Shown here piece after piece: positions 42,359 to 51,258 of a stretch of DNA of 64,000 nucleotides; positions within the stretch are counted from its first letter, which is position 1; each line of letters opens with the position of its first letter. The position numbers were made by a program, and so were the translations under genes. The notes beneath the pieces are model-generated. The model worked only from the letters and a program-made list of their open reading frames with translations, was not told the origin of the DNA and ran no database searches. The stretch is from Paenibacillus wynnii. GTDB lineage: Bacteria; Bacillota; Bacilli; Paenibacillales; Paenibacillaceae. The stretch is taken from positions 2,418,001-2,482,000 of the forward strand of contig NZ_JQCR01000002.1 of the NCBI RefSeq assembly GCF_000757885.1, written 5' to 3'.

Positions 42359-45300
42359 TTATTCGTACACCCGTTTGCTGCGGAATTTCATCAAGAATTC
42401 ATATACGACGGGTACTACCACTAGAGTCAGCAGCGTAGAACTAATTAAGCCGCCGATAACAGTTACGCCTAATCCCTTTGAGATGATCCCCGCACTGTTT
42501 TCTAGTCCGGAGACAAGTGGGAGCAAAGCACCAATCGTAGCCAGTGCCGTCATAAGGATCGGACGAAGACGGGTACCCCCAGCTTCAAGCAGAGCTTGGC
42601 GGGTGGACAGTCCTTCCTTTTCTTTATGAATAACACGGTCAATTAGCACGATCGCATTGGTAACTACAATTCCGATCAGCATGAGTGCACCCATTAGTAC
42701 GGATACGTTCAGCGTTTCACCTGCAATCAGGAGAGCAATCAGAGCTCCGATTACGGTAAAGGGAAGCGAGAACAGGATGGCGAAAGGTGCAAGACCGCCG
42801 CCAAAAGTAACTACAAGCACGAAGTATACAATGGCTATAGCAGCTGCCATTGCAATTCCCAACTGGCTAAAGGTTTCATTGATTTGCTCCGTAACACCTC
42901 CGAAGGTAATGGTTACACCATCCGGCAGATCCAAAGCATCAATCTTTTCCTTTACGGCGTTGGAAGCACTGTTAACGTCATTCGAGATAATCTCGGCGGT
43001 AACATCCACTTTCATTTTGCCATCCATACGGGTAATGGAGTCTGGTGAGGAACCCTTTTTAATGCTGGCAACATCGCTAACGGGTACAGTAATACCTAAC
43101 GGCGAAGTAAGTGTAGCATCCAGCATTTCATTTATACTGCCGTACGTATCTTTATCTGTCTCGATATAAACATTATAATTATTTCCATCCAGCTCGACTT
43201 CAGTAAGAACAGGCCGTGCACTTACCGGGCTTAGCTTCATTGCAATTTGTCCGGCTGTTAGGCCGAGTGCGCTGAGCTTCTCCTGATTCGCAATGATCGT
43301 GTACTGTTCATAGGACTCCGATAGACTAGTCTCTCCATCCATGAAGTTAGCCGTGTCTGCTTGAACGATCCCTGCAATTTGATCTGCCAACGGTTTGAGC
43401 TGCTTCAGAGTATCCCCGAATATATTCACGGTCAAAGTACTGCCGCCCAGTCCACCGCCAGCCATCCCGGATAGATCACCCCAAACACCATTCGGAATTT
43501 CTTTGGTGAGTCCTTCAATCAGCTGTCCCTTAACTTTATCAAAGTCAGGAGTGTCGCTGTTGTAAGCGACGTAGAACAACCCGGACTTTCCACCTGCACC
43601 TAATCCGAACGGGCTGCTGCCTCCGATGGAATACTGCATTTTATCAACATGCTTCTGAGCTAAGATATACTTCTCTGCTTTCAGTGCTTGTTCCTTTATA
43701 TCTTCTAGGCGTTGGCCGGCACCCGGTGAGAAGGTTAAGGTAATATTCTTCTCTTCCTGAGAGGGCAGGAAGCTAACACCTATAGGTTTGATAAGGAATA
43801 GACTTCCTATCAACAAGGCTACCGCTACTCCGAAAGTAATCAACTTATGAGATAGGCACCAGTTCAGAATTTTCTGATAACCAGCGGCCATTCGATCCGG
43901 TTTGTCTTCATGGTTATGTTTCTTCTTCAGGCCATTACGGAACAACGTATGTGCCAATGCGGGAACTAGAGTAATAGCCACCAGCAGGGAAGCGAGCAGT
44001 GCGAATACCATGGTAAGTGCGAACGGCAGGAAGAGCTCACCCACCATCCCGCTGACAAAAGCGAGCGGAAGGAATACCGCAATCGTTACAATTGTAGAAG
44101 ACATGATAGGTACGAACATTTCCCGGGTGGCTGCACTAATCAATTCACGGCCCCGCAGCTTTTCCCCGGACAGCGATAGTCGTCTGAATATATTCTCGAT
44201 AACAACAATCGAGTCATCCACAACCCGTCCTATCGCTACCGTCATTGCTCCTAACGTCATCATATTGAGTGTGATGTCCATCTGGCGCAGACAAAGAACC
44301 GCAATCAGCAATGACAATGGAATGGAGATAATAGAGATAATGGTTGAGCGGATATTCCGCAGGAAAATCAGGATGATAAAGACGGCGAACAAGGCACCAA
44401 ATGCAGCCTTGGAGAGCATCGTGTTGACGGAATCCTCTATAGGCTTTCCTTGATCCAGAAGAACCGTCAGTTCGAGTCCTTTATACTGCTTCTTAAGGTC
44501 CTCGATCTTATCCTTGACGTTGTTTACCACATCAACGGTATTGGCATCATTGGCTTTAACGATTTGGATCCCGATGGATTCTTTACCATTGGTACGTGAG
44601 ATGGAATCTGACTTGCCGATAACCTCAATGGCTGCAAGCTCTCCCAATTGGACGGTCGGAAGTCCGAAGCTGCCTGTAACACCACCTGGTTGTGCCAAAA
44701 CAGCTCCGGGATCAGCAGTAAGGCCGGTAACAGCCCCGGCATTCGAAGCCTCAGCACCGTTCGAACTCGCAGCGCCTGCGGGAATGATTGGAATGCTAAC
44801 CTTTTTAAGATCATCTATAGTAGTGATATTCCCATCTACAACGACTGCTTTTTCAGAATTCTCCATTTCGAACAATCCGAGAGGAGCATAAACGGAGGAG
44901 CCTAGGACAATAGCTTTTACAGTGTCTTCAGTTAGTCCGTACTGTTGAAGCTTGTCTTGATGGAACTTCAGGGACACCTCTTTCACGTATTGCCCGGCAA
45001 TCTGTACGGAGGCGACACCTTCTAAATCCTCTAATGCTGGGCGGATATCATTCTCCGCAATAGTCGTCAGACCCTCTAAATCCTGAGTATCGTCACCGGT
45101 TAAGCTAAGTGAGATTACCGGAAGCGAACTCAAGCTGAAGCGGGAGATTTTCGGTTTCTGCACCTCGTCCGGCAGAGTCACTTCATTAAGGGCTTCCCGA
45201 ACTGCGGCCGTCGCATTATCGAGGTTGGTACTATATTCGAACTCAATAGTAATACTGGAGGCATTCTCCAGAGATGTAGAGGTCAGAGTTTTGACACCGT

Positions 45301-45526
45301 CCACATTACGAAGCCGCTGCTCCAGCGGTTTGCTGACCTCATTCACAACACCCTCCGGTGCAGCGCCGGGATAAATAGTAGTAATACTTAGATAGGGAAT
45401 ACTGATATTAGGCAATGTTTCTTGCTTCATGGTCAGGCCGCTGTAAAGACCGGCAAGCACAACGATGATGGTTAGGAGCCACACGGCAAATTTGTTGCGG
45501 AGTGAGAAATTAATTAGACTTTTCAT
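42359..45526 (-). CDS. RND-family efflux permease, SwrC-like
   Basis: 1055 residues, full length for a Gram-positive RND pump. Topology: one helix near 10-30, porter domain, six helices (about 340-540), a second porter domain and five final helices. RND motifs include MTLGAMTVAIGRVVDDSIVVIENIFRRL (the acidic proton-relay helix) and GIVVTNAIVLIDRVIHKEKEGLSTRQALLEAGGTRLRPILMTALATIGALLPL. Residues about 249-287 form a Gly/Ala/Ser-rich low-complexity insertion. B. subtilis SwrC exports surfactin. It exports hydrophobic compounds or lipopeptides without a TolC partner. A TetR gene lies 24 bases upstream on the same strand and shares its promoter. Confidence 0.93.
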   Translation of the reverse strand: MKSLINFSLRNKFAVWLLTIIVVLAGLYSGLTMKQETLPNISIPYLSITTIYPGAAPEGVVNEVSKPLEQRLRNVDGVKTLTSTSLENASSITIEFEYSTNLDNATAAVREALNEVTLPDEVQKPKISRFSLSSLPVISLSLTGDDTQDLEGLTTIAENDIRPALEDLEGVASVQIAGQYVKEVSLKFHQDKLQQYGLTEDTVKAIVLGSSVYAPLGLFEMENSEKAVVVDGNITTIDDLKKVSIPIIPAGAASSNGAEASNAGAVTGLTADPGAVLAQPGGVTGSFGLPTVQLGELAAIEVIGKSDSISRTNGKESIGIQIVKANDANTVDVVNNVKDKIEDLKKQYKGLELTVLLDQGKPIEDSVNTMLSKAAFGALFAVFIILIFLRNIRSTIISIISIPLSLLIAVLCLRQMDITLNMMTLGAMTVAIGRVVDDSIVVIENIFRRLSLSGEKLRGRELISAATREMFVPIMSSTIVTIAVFLPLAFVSGMVGELFLPFALTMVFALLASLLVAITLVPALAHTLFRNGLKKKHNHEDKPDRMAAGYQKILNWCLSHKLITFGVAVALLIGSLFLIKPIGVSFLPSQEEKNITLTFSPGAGQRLEDIKEQALKAEKYILAQKHVDKMQYSIGGSSPFGLGAGGKSGLFYVAYNSDTPDFDKVKGQLIEGLTKEIPNGVWGDLSGMAGGGLGGSTLTVNIFGDTLKQLKPLADQIAGIVQADTANFMDGETSLSESYEQYTIIANQEKLSALGLTAGQIAMKLSPVSARPVLTEVELDGNNYNVYIETDKDTYGSINEMLDATLTSPLGITVPVSDVASIKKGSSPDSITRMDGKMKVDVTAEIISNDVNSASNAVKEKIDALDLPDGVTITFGGVTEQINETFSQLGIAMAAAIAIVYFVLVVTFGGGLAPFAILFSLPFTVIGALIALLIAGETLNVSVLMGALMLIGIVVTNAIVLIDRVIHKEKEGLSTRQALLEAGGTRLRPILMTALATIGALLPLVSGLENSAGIISKGLGVTVIGGLISSTLLTLVVVPVVYEFLMKFRSKRVYE

Positions 45527-45550
45527 AGGTTACGGTTCGGCTCCTCTCGG

Positions 45551-46456
45551 TTATATACATGATCCATATTCGGGGGATACAAGTTTCTTTAGATCTCTCA
45601 AGTTCTCTGTTAGTTCAGTACATGATTCCAAATTAGACATCATTCCTTGCACGATGGCTCTTCGGGGGTGGGTTACAAGGATTTCCTTCTCTAAAATAAT
45701 AAGGGACTCCAGAGTGTCCTCCAGCTGCCGTGGATCCATAGTTGTGGTAATACTGAGCTTCTGCTTCATTTCCTTGATGAGCTGCAGCGGATTTTTACGC
45801 AGACAACCTTCGCCATCTTCCATCCAACTGGTAATTATAGGATCAGGGATAAGAGGTTGGGGCTTTCCGGCAAGCAGACCGGCTGCAACGATATCCACTA
45901 AATTCACGAGATGTTCTGCCATCCGGGTAGTAGATACAGGATTATCCGGTTGAAAAATAACGCGCACATACGAGCTGATCATCCCGTGAACCAGCAGTAT
46001 TAAATCCCCGGTGTATGGAAGGACTTCTTTGCCGTACAACGTTTCTAGCTTAGCCTGAAACCATTGCATAACAGGAATACTGCTTTTGCGCATCCATTCC
46101 GGCACATCTTTTTGACCACTTCCCGCAAAGTCCTGAATTTGCCGCTGCAAGAACTCCCGAAGCTCGTATACATGGTCTAGTAGAATTTCGATTTGTTTCT
46201 GCAGTTTCTCCTGAGGGCTTGTGAAAATTTCCTCTTCTGTCTGCAACAGGGGATCGCGGATCATCTGGAAGCAATATATGTAAATGCTGCGCACCAGCTC
46301 TTCCTTTGATTTGAACACTAAATACAAGCTGCCTTTGGAAATGCCGCATAGTTCAGCAATCTCTTGCATGGAGGTAGCTATGGATCCTTTGACAGCAAAC
46401 AGCTGCATAGCCGTTTTAATAATCTTCTCTTTTTTATCAACGCTGATGTCGGCCAT
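45551..46456 (-). CDS. TetR-family regulator of the RND pump
   Basis: 301 residues, longer than usual for the family because of an extended C-terminal ligand domain. HTH: EKIIKTAMQLFAVKGSIATSMQEIAELCGISKGSLYLVFKSKEELVRSIY. Start behind AAAGGAG. The gene is first in a two-gene operon with the RND pump and has an ideal promoter with a palindrome just downstream of the -10 box, so the product should repress its own operon and release DNA when a pump substrate binds. This is the usual AcrR/QacR-like logic. Confidence 0.9.
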   Translation of the reverse strand: MADISVDKKEKIIKTAMQLFAVKGSIATSMQEIAELCGISKGSLYLVFKSKEELVRSIYIYCFQMIRDPLLQTEEEIFTSPQEKLQKQIEILLDHVYELREFLQRQIQDFAGSGQKDVPEWMRKSSIPVMQWFQAKLETLYGKEVLPYTGDLILLVHGMISSYVRVIFQPDNPVSTTRMAEHLVNLVDIVAAGLLAGKPQPLIPDPIITSWMEDGEGCLRKNPLQLIKEMKQKLSITTTMDPRQLEDTLESLIILEKEILVTHPRRAIVQGMMSNLESCTELTENLRDLKKLVSPEYGSCI

Positions 46457-46492
46457 TACGTTCTGGACTCCTTTCTGACTTGCTGGTTCTTA

Positions 46493-46512
46493 TTTTGACT
46501 ACCCAGTCAAAA
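46493..46512. promoter_or_regulatory. Operator palindrome of the RND-pump TetR
   Basis: TTTTGACT and AGTCAAAA flank ACCC, an exact 8-bp inverted repeat at the expected transcription start. Confidence 0.7.
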
Positions 46513-46515
46513 CTG

Positions 46516-46544
46516 ATTATATTATAAAGGCTTATGGATTTCAA
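46516..46544 (-). promoter_or_regulatory. Promoter of the TetR-RND operon
   Basis: On the minus strand, TTGAAA (46544-46539), a 17-base spacer and TATAAT (46521-46516). The TetR operator lies immediately downstream. Confidence 0.75.
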
Positions 46545-46681
46545 ATTTCCGAAAAAAGAGGATGCAGTTTTGATATTATTCCTTTTGGGTAGGATTCAGG
46601 TAGGAAGAATGAACAACTTCATGTAATATATAATTGTGTCAATTCCGTGATGCTTGTTATAGAAAAGAAGGTAGGTTGTCT

Positions 46682-48190
46682 ATGAGAAGAGGATTACAGA
46701 CTATAGTCATCATTTTGGCATTATTAGCATTTTATTATTTTGGCTTCGGTATATTCGGTAGTACAGGCGGAACCATCATCAGTATTTTTTCAACATTGAC
46801 CGTCATTTCCATTAGTTTGGCTATATTCATGGAGAATCGTAATCCATCTACCACGATGGCTTGGATCTTATTGCTTGCGCTTATCCCGGTTGTAGGGTTG
46901 GTCTTTTATTTCTTATTCGGACAAAACGTATTTAAGCGTCGTAAATATGATAAAAAAGCTCAGCTTGACCAAATGGCCTATGAGCGAATTGAGAATGACA
47001 TCTTCCGCATGAATCAGGATTGGTCCATCTTTGACCCTTCCCGCCAGAAACTGCTTGGACTAGCCCAACGTCTGGCTCGAACACCCATATCCTTTGCCTC
47101 AGAGACGCGTATTCTGACCAATGGGGAAGAAACGTTCGGGACGCTGCTGTTGGAGCTGCGGCAGGCGGAGCACCATATTCATATGGAGTATTATATTTTT
47201 CGCTCCGATCATATCGGCACGCGAATTCAGCAAATCTTGATCAAGAAAGCCCGTGAGGGCGTTATGGTAAGATTTATGTATGATGCGGTAGGCAGCCTTG
47301 GATTGTCCAAGTCCTTTGTGAAGGAAATGACGGATGCCGGCGTGCTGGTGGCTGCATACGGGAAGTCTACGTCCTTCTTTTCAAGCCGCGTGAATTACCG
47401 GAATCACCGCAAAATCGTCGTTATTGACGGGGACGTGGGTTTTATGGGCGGGCTGAATGTAGGGGATGAATATTTAAGCCGGAACAAGACTTACGGATTT
47501 TGGCGGGATACGCACATGTTGATCAGAGGTGAGGCGGTCCGGACGATGCAGATCATCTTCCTTCAGGACTGGATGCATACCACAGGCGAGAAAATCATGG
47601 AACAGGATTATCTTTCGCCGAAGCTGCGTTATGTAGCGGGGGATGGAGCTGTGCAGATTATTGCCAGCGGACCGGATAATGAGCGCCGTTCACTCAAAAA
47701 CATTTTCTTCTCCATGATCACCTCAGCGAAGAAGTCTGTATGGATTGCCAGCCCTTATTTCATACCCGATGAGGATATTCTTACAGCGATCCGGGTAGCA
47801 GCCATGTCCGGGCTGGATGTGCGCTTGTTATTTCCGGCCAAACCGGACAAATGGCTGCCGTTCCTGGCTTCGCACTCTTATTTTCCAGCGTTGCTGGATT
47901 CGGGAGTGAAAATTTTTGAATATGAAAAAGGATTTATCCATTCCAAGCTCCTGATTGTAGATGGAGAGATTGCCACAATCGGTACTGCTAATATGGACAT
48001 GAGAAGCTTCCATCTGAATTTCGAAGTGAATGCGCTGCTGCTGCAGACGGACAGCGTCAAACGAATCGTGGCCGATTTTGAACGGGATCTATTGTCTACC
48101 CGGCAGATTGTGGAGGAGACCTTTATGGACAAACGCCTGCATGAGCGGCTCTTGGAATCAGCCGCCCGGTTAATGTCCCCGTTGCTGTAA
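46682..48190 (+). CDS. cls: Cardiolipin synthase
   Basis: 502 residues from the ATG at 46682. Two N-terminal helices (about 5-25 and 30-55, the second ending at the conserved NPSTTMAWILLLALIPVVGLVFYFLFG) are followed by two PLD domains: the first HxK motif in NYRNHRKIVVIDGDVGFMGG, the second in FIHSKLLIVDGEIATIGTANMDMRSFHLNFE. It joins two phosphatidylglycerol molecules to cardiolipin and glycerol at the membrane. Length and layout match the Bacilli enzymes. The convergent gene after it also has PLD motifs. Confidence 0.95.
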   Translation: MRRGLQTIVIILALLAFYYFGFGIFGSTGGTIISIFSTLTVISISLAIFMENRNPSTTMAWILLLALIPVVGLVFYFLFGQNVFKRRKYDKKAQLDQMAYERIENDIFRMNQDWSIFDPSRQKLLGLAQRLARTPISFASETRILTNGEETFGTLLLELRQAEHHIHMEYYIFRSDHIGTRIQQILIKKAREGVMVRFMYDAVGSLGLSKSFVKEMTDAGVLVAAYGKSTSFFSSRVNYRNHRKIVVIDGDVGFMGGLNVGDEYLSRNKTYGFWRDTHMLIRGEAVRTMQIIFLQDWMHTTGEKIMEQDYLSPKLRYVAGDGAVQIIASGPDNERRSLKNIFFSMITSAKKSVWIASPYFIPDEDILTAIRVAAMSGLDVRLLFPAKPDKWLPFLASHSYFPALLDSGVKIFEYEKGFIHSKLLIVDGEIATIGTANMDMRSFHLNFEVNALLLQTDSVKRIVADFERDLLSTRQIVEETFMDKRLHERLLESAARLMSPLL

Positions 48191-48201
48191 GTCACCCAGT
48201 A

Positions 48202-48381
48202 GCTATATAGACTGAACTAAATAACAACCTCGGGGTGGTAGTAACGAAAGGGAATTTTGGAACTGGAAGAGCGTCAGCGACCGCCTTTGTCTCCGGATTT
48301 CATCCGCGGATAGCGGTACAAATCAAAGAAATCTGGAGACAACAGCGGCTGGAAGTCCAAACATTCACTGTAGTAACTACC
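48202..48381 (+). repeat. Element A, copy 3 (short, diverged)
   Basis: Shares with copies 1 and 2 the left flank AGCTATATA...CTGAAC, TTTGGAACT/AGTCCAAA and the long arm pairing 48288-48301 with 48328-48341. The pair at the fourth position is C-G here and A-T in copies 1 and 2, a compensatory change. The middle arm (the AGCTTTCC branch, about 40 bases) is missing. It lies between the convergent cls and PLD genes. Confidence 0.65.
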
Positions 48382-48421
48382 AAACTCCCAACGAGTAAGT
48401 CTTTAGTACAATCTACATCGT

Positions 48422-49936
48422 CTAAAATGTGGTGAATCCTAATAACTTTTGTGCCTGGAATATAATATATTTCAGCCGAGTAATCTCACCCTGATAGTCA
48501 TCGAGTGGCAGGCTGAATTCAGCCCCCTCATTATTCCATATCCGGTTGAAATAGCCTTCTAATTCTCCGTAGAGCGGCTGCTCGGAATTCATGGATACCC
48601 ATAGGTTGTTCTCCAGGTTGTAATTATCCAGATTGCGTGCAGTAAAGTTACTGGAACCGCTAAGTACGGTGGAGTCCCCCTCTTTTTTGGAGATAAAGAG
48701 AAGCTTGGGGTGGTATTGTTCCTTGGTGGTGTTGTACCAGCGAATAGCGATCTTGCCATCGGAGCGCCGATTCAAATCCATGGCTACCGGCCGGTTCGGG
48801 ATGCCGATCTTATCACGGCCAAACGCGTTTTGATTAGGATCAAGCAGCAGCCGCACCTCGGCGCCGCGTTCTGATGCTTCCACTAGCGCCTGGATAATCG
48901 AATCATCAGCCAAATAAAACATGCCTAACCATACGGTATCTCCCTGCGCTGCAGCCTTAATATTCTGCAGCGCATATTTGTATACTTTACCTTCAGTCAA
49001 ATAGCGTACCTGCAGCCCGCCTACGGATTCTGAAGGCTTACGCTCACTCTCTTCTTCGAAACGAGGCTCTTTACTCAACAGCGGGCCGGCGTTCGAAAGA
49101 TCCGCTGCCGCTTGTTCTGTCCGCAGGATATCGGCAAGAATCGGACCTTGAACCTCTAGGGCGACGTTGGAGTTATAGGCACTGGCATCATGTATATTGC
49201 CGGAAGAGATTAGTGCTGACTTTTCGCTAAGGACCACTTTTCGGTGATTTGCTTTCACATTTAGCAGCTTGAGGTATGAGCGGGCCGTAATGTCGGGTCC
49301 GTCATTAGCCATCAGATTGGGTATCCAGCCTTTCCCTGACTGTCCAAACCATTGGATAAAGGTACGCCATACAGCTGAATAGGCAGGAGTAGAATCCCGC
49401 AGACTATTTACATCAGTTAGAATAACGCGGACTCCCGCTGCCTTCAATTGTTCTAGTAGAGGGTTGGGAGCTGAATTGTAATTGGTGTTAACCTCATCGG
49501 TAATAAAGACAATATCCATATCAGGGTAAGCTAGCTTTTGAGCAAGAATCTTATAAGTAAGCGCCTGACTCACAGGTGGGAATTGTTGATCACGATGGGT
49601 ATAGTCATTAAAAAGGAATAGGTCGATCACAAGAAACTGCCGCGATTCTTCTATAATCTCCAGCATTCGGGGCAATATCTGAGCCTCCTGCTTCCCTAAG
49701 GCACTACCATCCGGATAAGTTAAATCCTGCAGGAAGGTGACGTGGTTAACGTTGTACACCGGACTTTCGTAGGAAATCCCCGGCGGCAAGGGTTTGTGAG
49801 TCTGGTACACCATTACACCGGTGAGCCAGAATGCTAGAAAAATGGTTGCTCGTAATACCCAGACGCGCAGACGGGAAGGAGCCCTATGATTTTGGCGTAC
49901 AATGGATTTGGATGAGGCCTGATGGTCTGAGTTCAT
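48422..49936 (-). CDS. Phospholipase D-like membrane protein
   Basis: 504 residues from the ATG at 49936, behind AGGAGGA; an upstream in-frame start has no ribosome site. A single helix near residues 28-47 (LRVWVLRATIFLAFWLTGVMVY) anchors it, with the rest outside. Two PLD motifs: VKANHRKVVLSEKSALISSGN, with HxK, and QYHPKLLFISKKEGDSTVLSGSSNFTARNLDNYNLE, with HxK and the Ser/Asn tail. The family includes distant cardiolipin-synthase-like enzymes of unknown substrate. It is next to cls but transcribed against it. Confidence 0.85.
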   Translation of the reverse strand: MNSDHQASSKSIVRQNHRAPSRLRVWVLRATIFLAFWLTGVMVYQTHKPLPPGISYESPVYNVNHVTFLQDLTYPDGSALGKQEAQILPRMLEIIEESRQFLVIDLFLFNDYTHRDQQFPPVSQALTYKILAQKLAYPDMDIVFITDEVNTNYNSAPNPLLEQLKAAGVRVILTDVNSLRDSTPAYSAVWRTFIQWFGQSGKGWIPNLMANDGPDITARSYLKLLNVKANHRKVVLSEKSALISSGNIHDASAYNSNVALEVQGPILADILRTEQAAADLSNAGPLLSKEPRFEEESERKPSESVGGLQVRYLTEGKVYKYALQNIKAAAQGDTVWLGMFYLADDSIIQALVEASERGAEVRLLLDPNQNAFGRDKIGIPNRPVAMDLNRRSDGKIAIRWYNTTKEQYHPKLLFISKKEGDSTVLSGSSNFTARNLDNYNLENNLWVSMNSEQPLYGELEGYFNRIWNNEGAEFSLPLDDYQGEITRLKYIIFQAQKLLGFTTF

Positions 49937-50051
49937 GGAGTTCCTCCTGTACGAGTTATGGAGTACTGTTACCAGTATCCTACCCACTTATTAACTCCCG
50001 GAAGCAAATAGTGAAGCATATCTATTGTGCTGTAACCTAAATTAGAGTTGG

Positions 50052-50111
50052 ATGACATAATACATAAGCTTATGTATAATGAGTGTAAATGATTTGTATA
50101 AGGTTTATACA
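50052..50111 (+). promoter_or_regulatory. carH promoter with two MerR-type palindromes
   Basis: ATGACA (50052-50057), a 17-base spacer and TATAAT (50075-50080). A perfect 18-bp palindrome ATACATAAGCTTATGTAT (50060-50077) fills the spacer and touches the -10 box. TGTATAAGGTTTATACA (50095-50111), with 7-bp arms, lies just after the expected start. The TGTATAAG half recurs before the crt operon. Autorepression is inferred. Confidence 0.7.
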
Positions 50112-50157
50112 TTCAAATATAAGCAGCAGCAACAAGCGAAAGTGAGTGAGGTGAAAC

Positions 50158-51072
50158 GTGTACTCCATTAAACAGGTCGTCGAAATGCTGGATATCCCTT
50201 CAGTTACACTGAGAGCCTGGGAGAACAGGTATAAAGCTGTAACTCCTGAACGGACCGAATCGGGCTACAGGCTGTACAGCCAAGATAATATCGAGGATCT
50301 GCGCTGGCTGAAAAACCAGACCGAGCAACAGGGAATAAGTATTTCGCACGCCGTTCGATTGTTGAAGGCCCGGAAGGAAAAGGAATTGAAGGAGAGTGTT
50401 TCTTCCATTAGCGGAAGTCCTCAAGATGCCTTCGAGAAAATGAAACGTCAAATATACAATACGCTGTATGAATTCCAAGGAGAGCGGGCAAATGCGTTAA
50501 TCGATTTCGGGTTCTCTTTGTACGGATATGATTCGATGTTTCATCAGGTCCTCATTCCGGTTTTGATCGAGGTAGGGACAGCGTGGGAAGAAGGTACAGC
50601 TACTGTAGCGCAGGAGCATTATATGACCCACATGATTTCCAATCGCATCTATCAGTTCTTTCATGTCTTTCCTGTATATTCACAGCTGCCGAAGGTATTG
50701 GCTTTTTGTCCGGCGGGCGAGCAACATCAAGTCGGGCTGCTGCTGTTTTCACTTTTTTTGCGCAAGAACGGAGTGGAGGTCGTTTACCTCGGAGCCAATA
50801 CACCAGAGGAAGGGATTCTGTCGATGCTGGAACAGCAGCACAGTATTCGGGTGATTTGCCTTTCGGTTACTGATAAAGGGCTGATCCCATACTGCGAAGG
50901 ACTGATTCAGCGGCTGAAAGAGGCTTTTCCTGGAATGGAATGTATTGCGGGGGGCAAGGGCTACGAAGCTTCTCCCGATTCCGCGGGTCCAGACTTTGTC
51001 ATGAATGAGCCTTCAGAGCATTGGCAGGTCTGGTTCGATAACGTGTTTACGGGCTTAAAAAGCAGAGCCTAA
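50158..51072 (+). CDS. carH: CarH-type B12-dependent photoreceptor repressor (MerR family)
   Basis: 304 residues from a GTG at 50158 behind GAGGTG. The N-terminal MerR winged helix (1-70) has TLRAWENRYKAVTPERTESGYRLYS. A helical linker domain (about 90-170) carries W143-x9-E153-H154, the Wx9EH motif that caps adenosylcobalamin in CarH. The Rossmann-like B12 domain (178-300) has E188-x-H190-x-x-G193, giving the lower-ligand His. In known CarH/LitR proteins, AdoCbl-bound tetramers repress in the dark and light breaks the Co-C bond. The gene is directly upstream of the carotenoid operon and shares operator-like sites with it, so it should make carotenoid synthesis light-inducible. A terminator follows. 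Confidence 0.93.
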   Translation: MYSIKQVVEMLDIPSVTLRAWENRYKAVTPERTESGYRLYSQDNIEDLRWLKNQTEQQGISISHAVRLLKARKEKELKESVSSISGSPQDAFEKMKRQIYNTLYEFQGERANALIDFGFSLYGYDSMFHQVLIPVLIEVGTAWEEGTATVAQEHYMTHMISNRIYQFFHVFPVYSQLPKVLAFCPAGEQHQVGLLLFSLFLRKNGVEVVYLGANTPEEGILSMLEQQHSIRVICLSVTDKGLIPYCEGLIQRLKEAFPGMECIAGGKGYEASPDSAGPDFVMNEPSEHWQVWFDNVFTGLKSRA

Positions 51073-51105
51073 GCGGATAAAGTAAATTAAAAAATGTTAC
51101 AACAT

Positions 51106-51147
51106 ACAACCTTCGTGATCACCTTCGAGTGATGCGGAGGTTTTTTT
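51106..51147 (+). terminator. Terminator of carH
   Basis: AACCTTCGTGATCAC pairs with GTGATGCGGAGGTT (two mismatches), followed by seven T residues. It reaches to the first TTGTATAAG site of the crt promoter. Confidence 0.75.
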
Positions 51148-51231
51148 GTATAAGGTTATTTACATAAACACATAAAAAATGTATGATGTCTGTATCGACC
51201 TTGTATAAGGTTTAAAGATTTTTGTATAAGC
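51146..51231 (+). promoter_or_regulatory. crt operon promoter with three CarH-like sites
   Basis: TTTACA (51159-51164), a 17-base spacer and TATGAT (51182-51187). TTGTATAAGGTTA at 51146 lies upstream of the -35 box; TTGTATAAGGTTTA at 51201 and TTGTATAAG at 51222 lie downstream of the -10 box, 21 bases apart (two helical turns). Such an arrangement fits repression by a CarH oligomer spanning the promoter. Confidence 0.65.
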
Positions 51232-51258
51232 TGATAGACCGAGGTGAGGTAAGGAGGA

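Noticed and set aside
42375..45526. Several long plus-strand frames opposite the RND pump gene.
   Set aside because: Shadows of the pump gene; no start signals and low-complexity translations.
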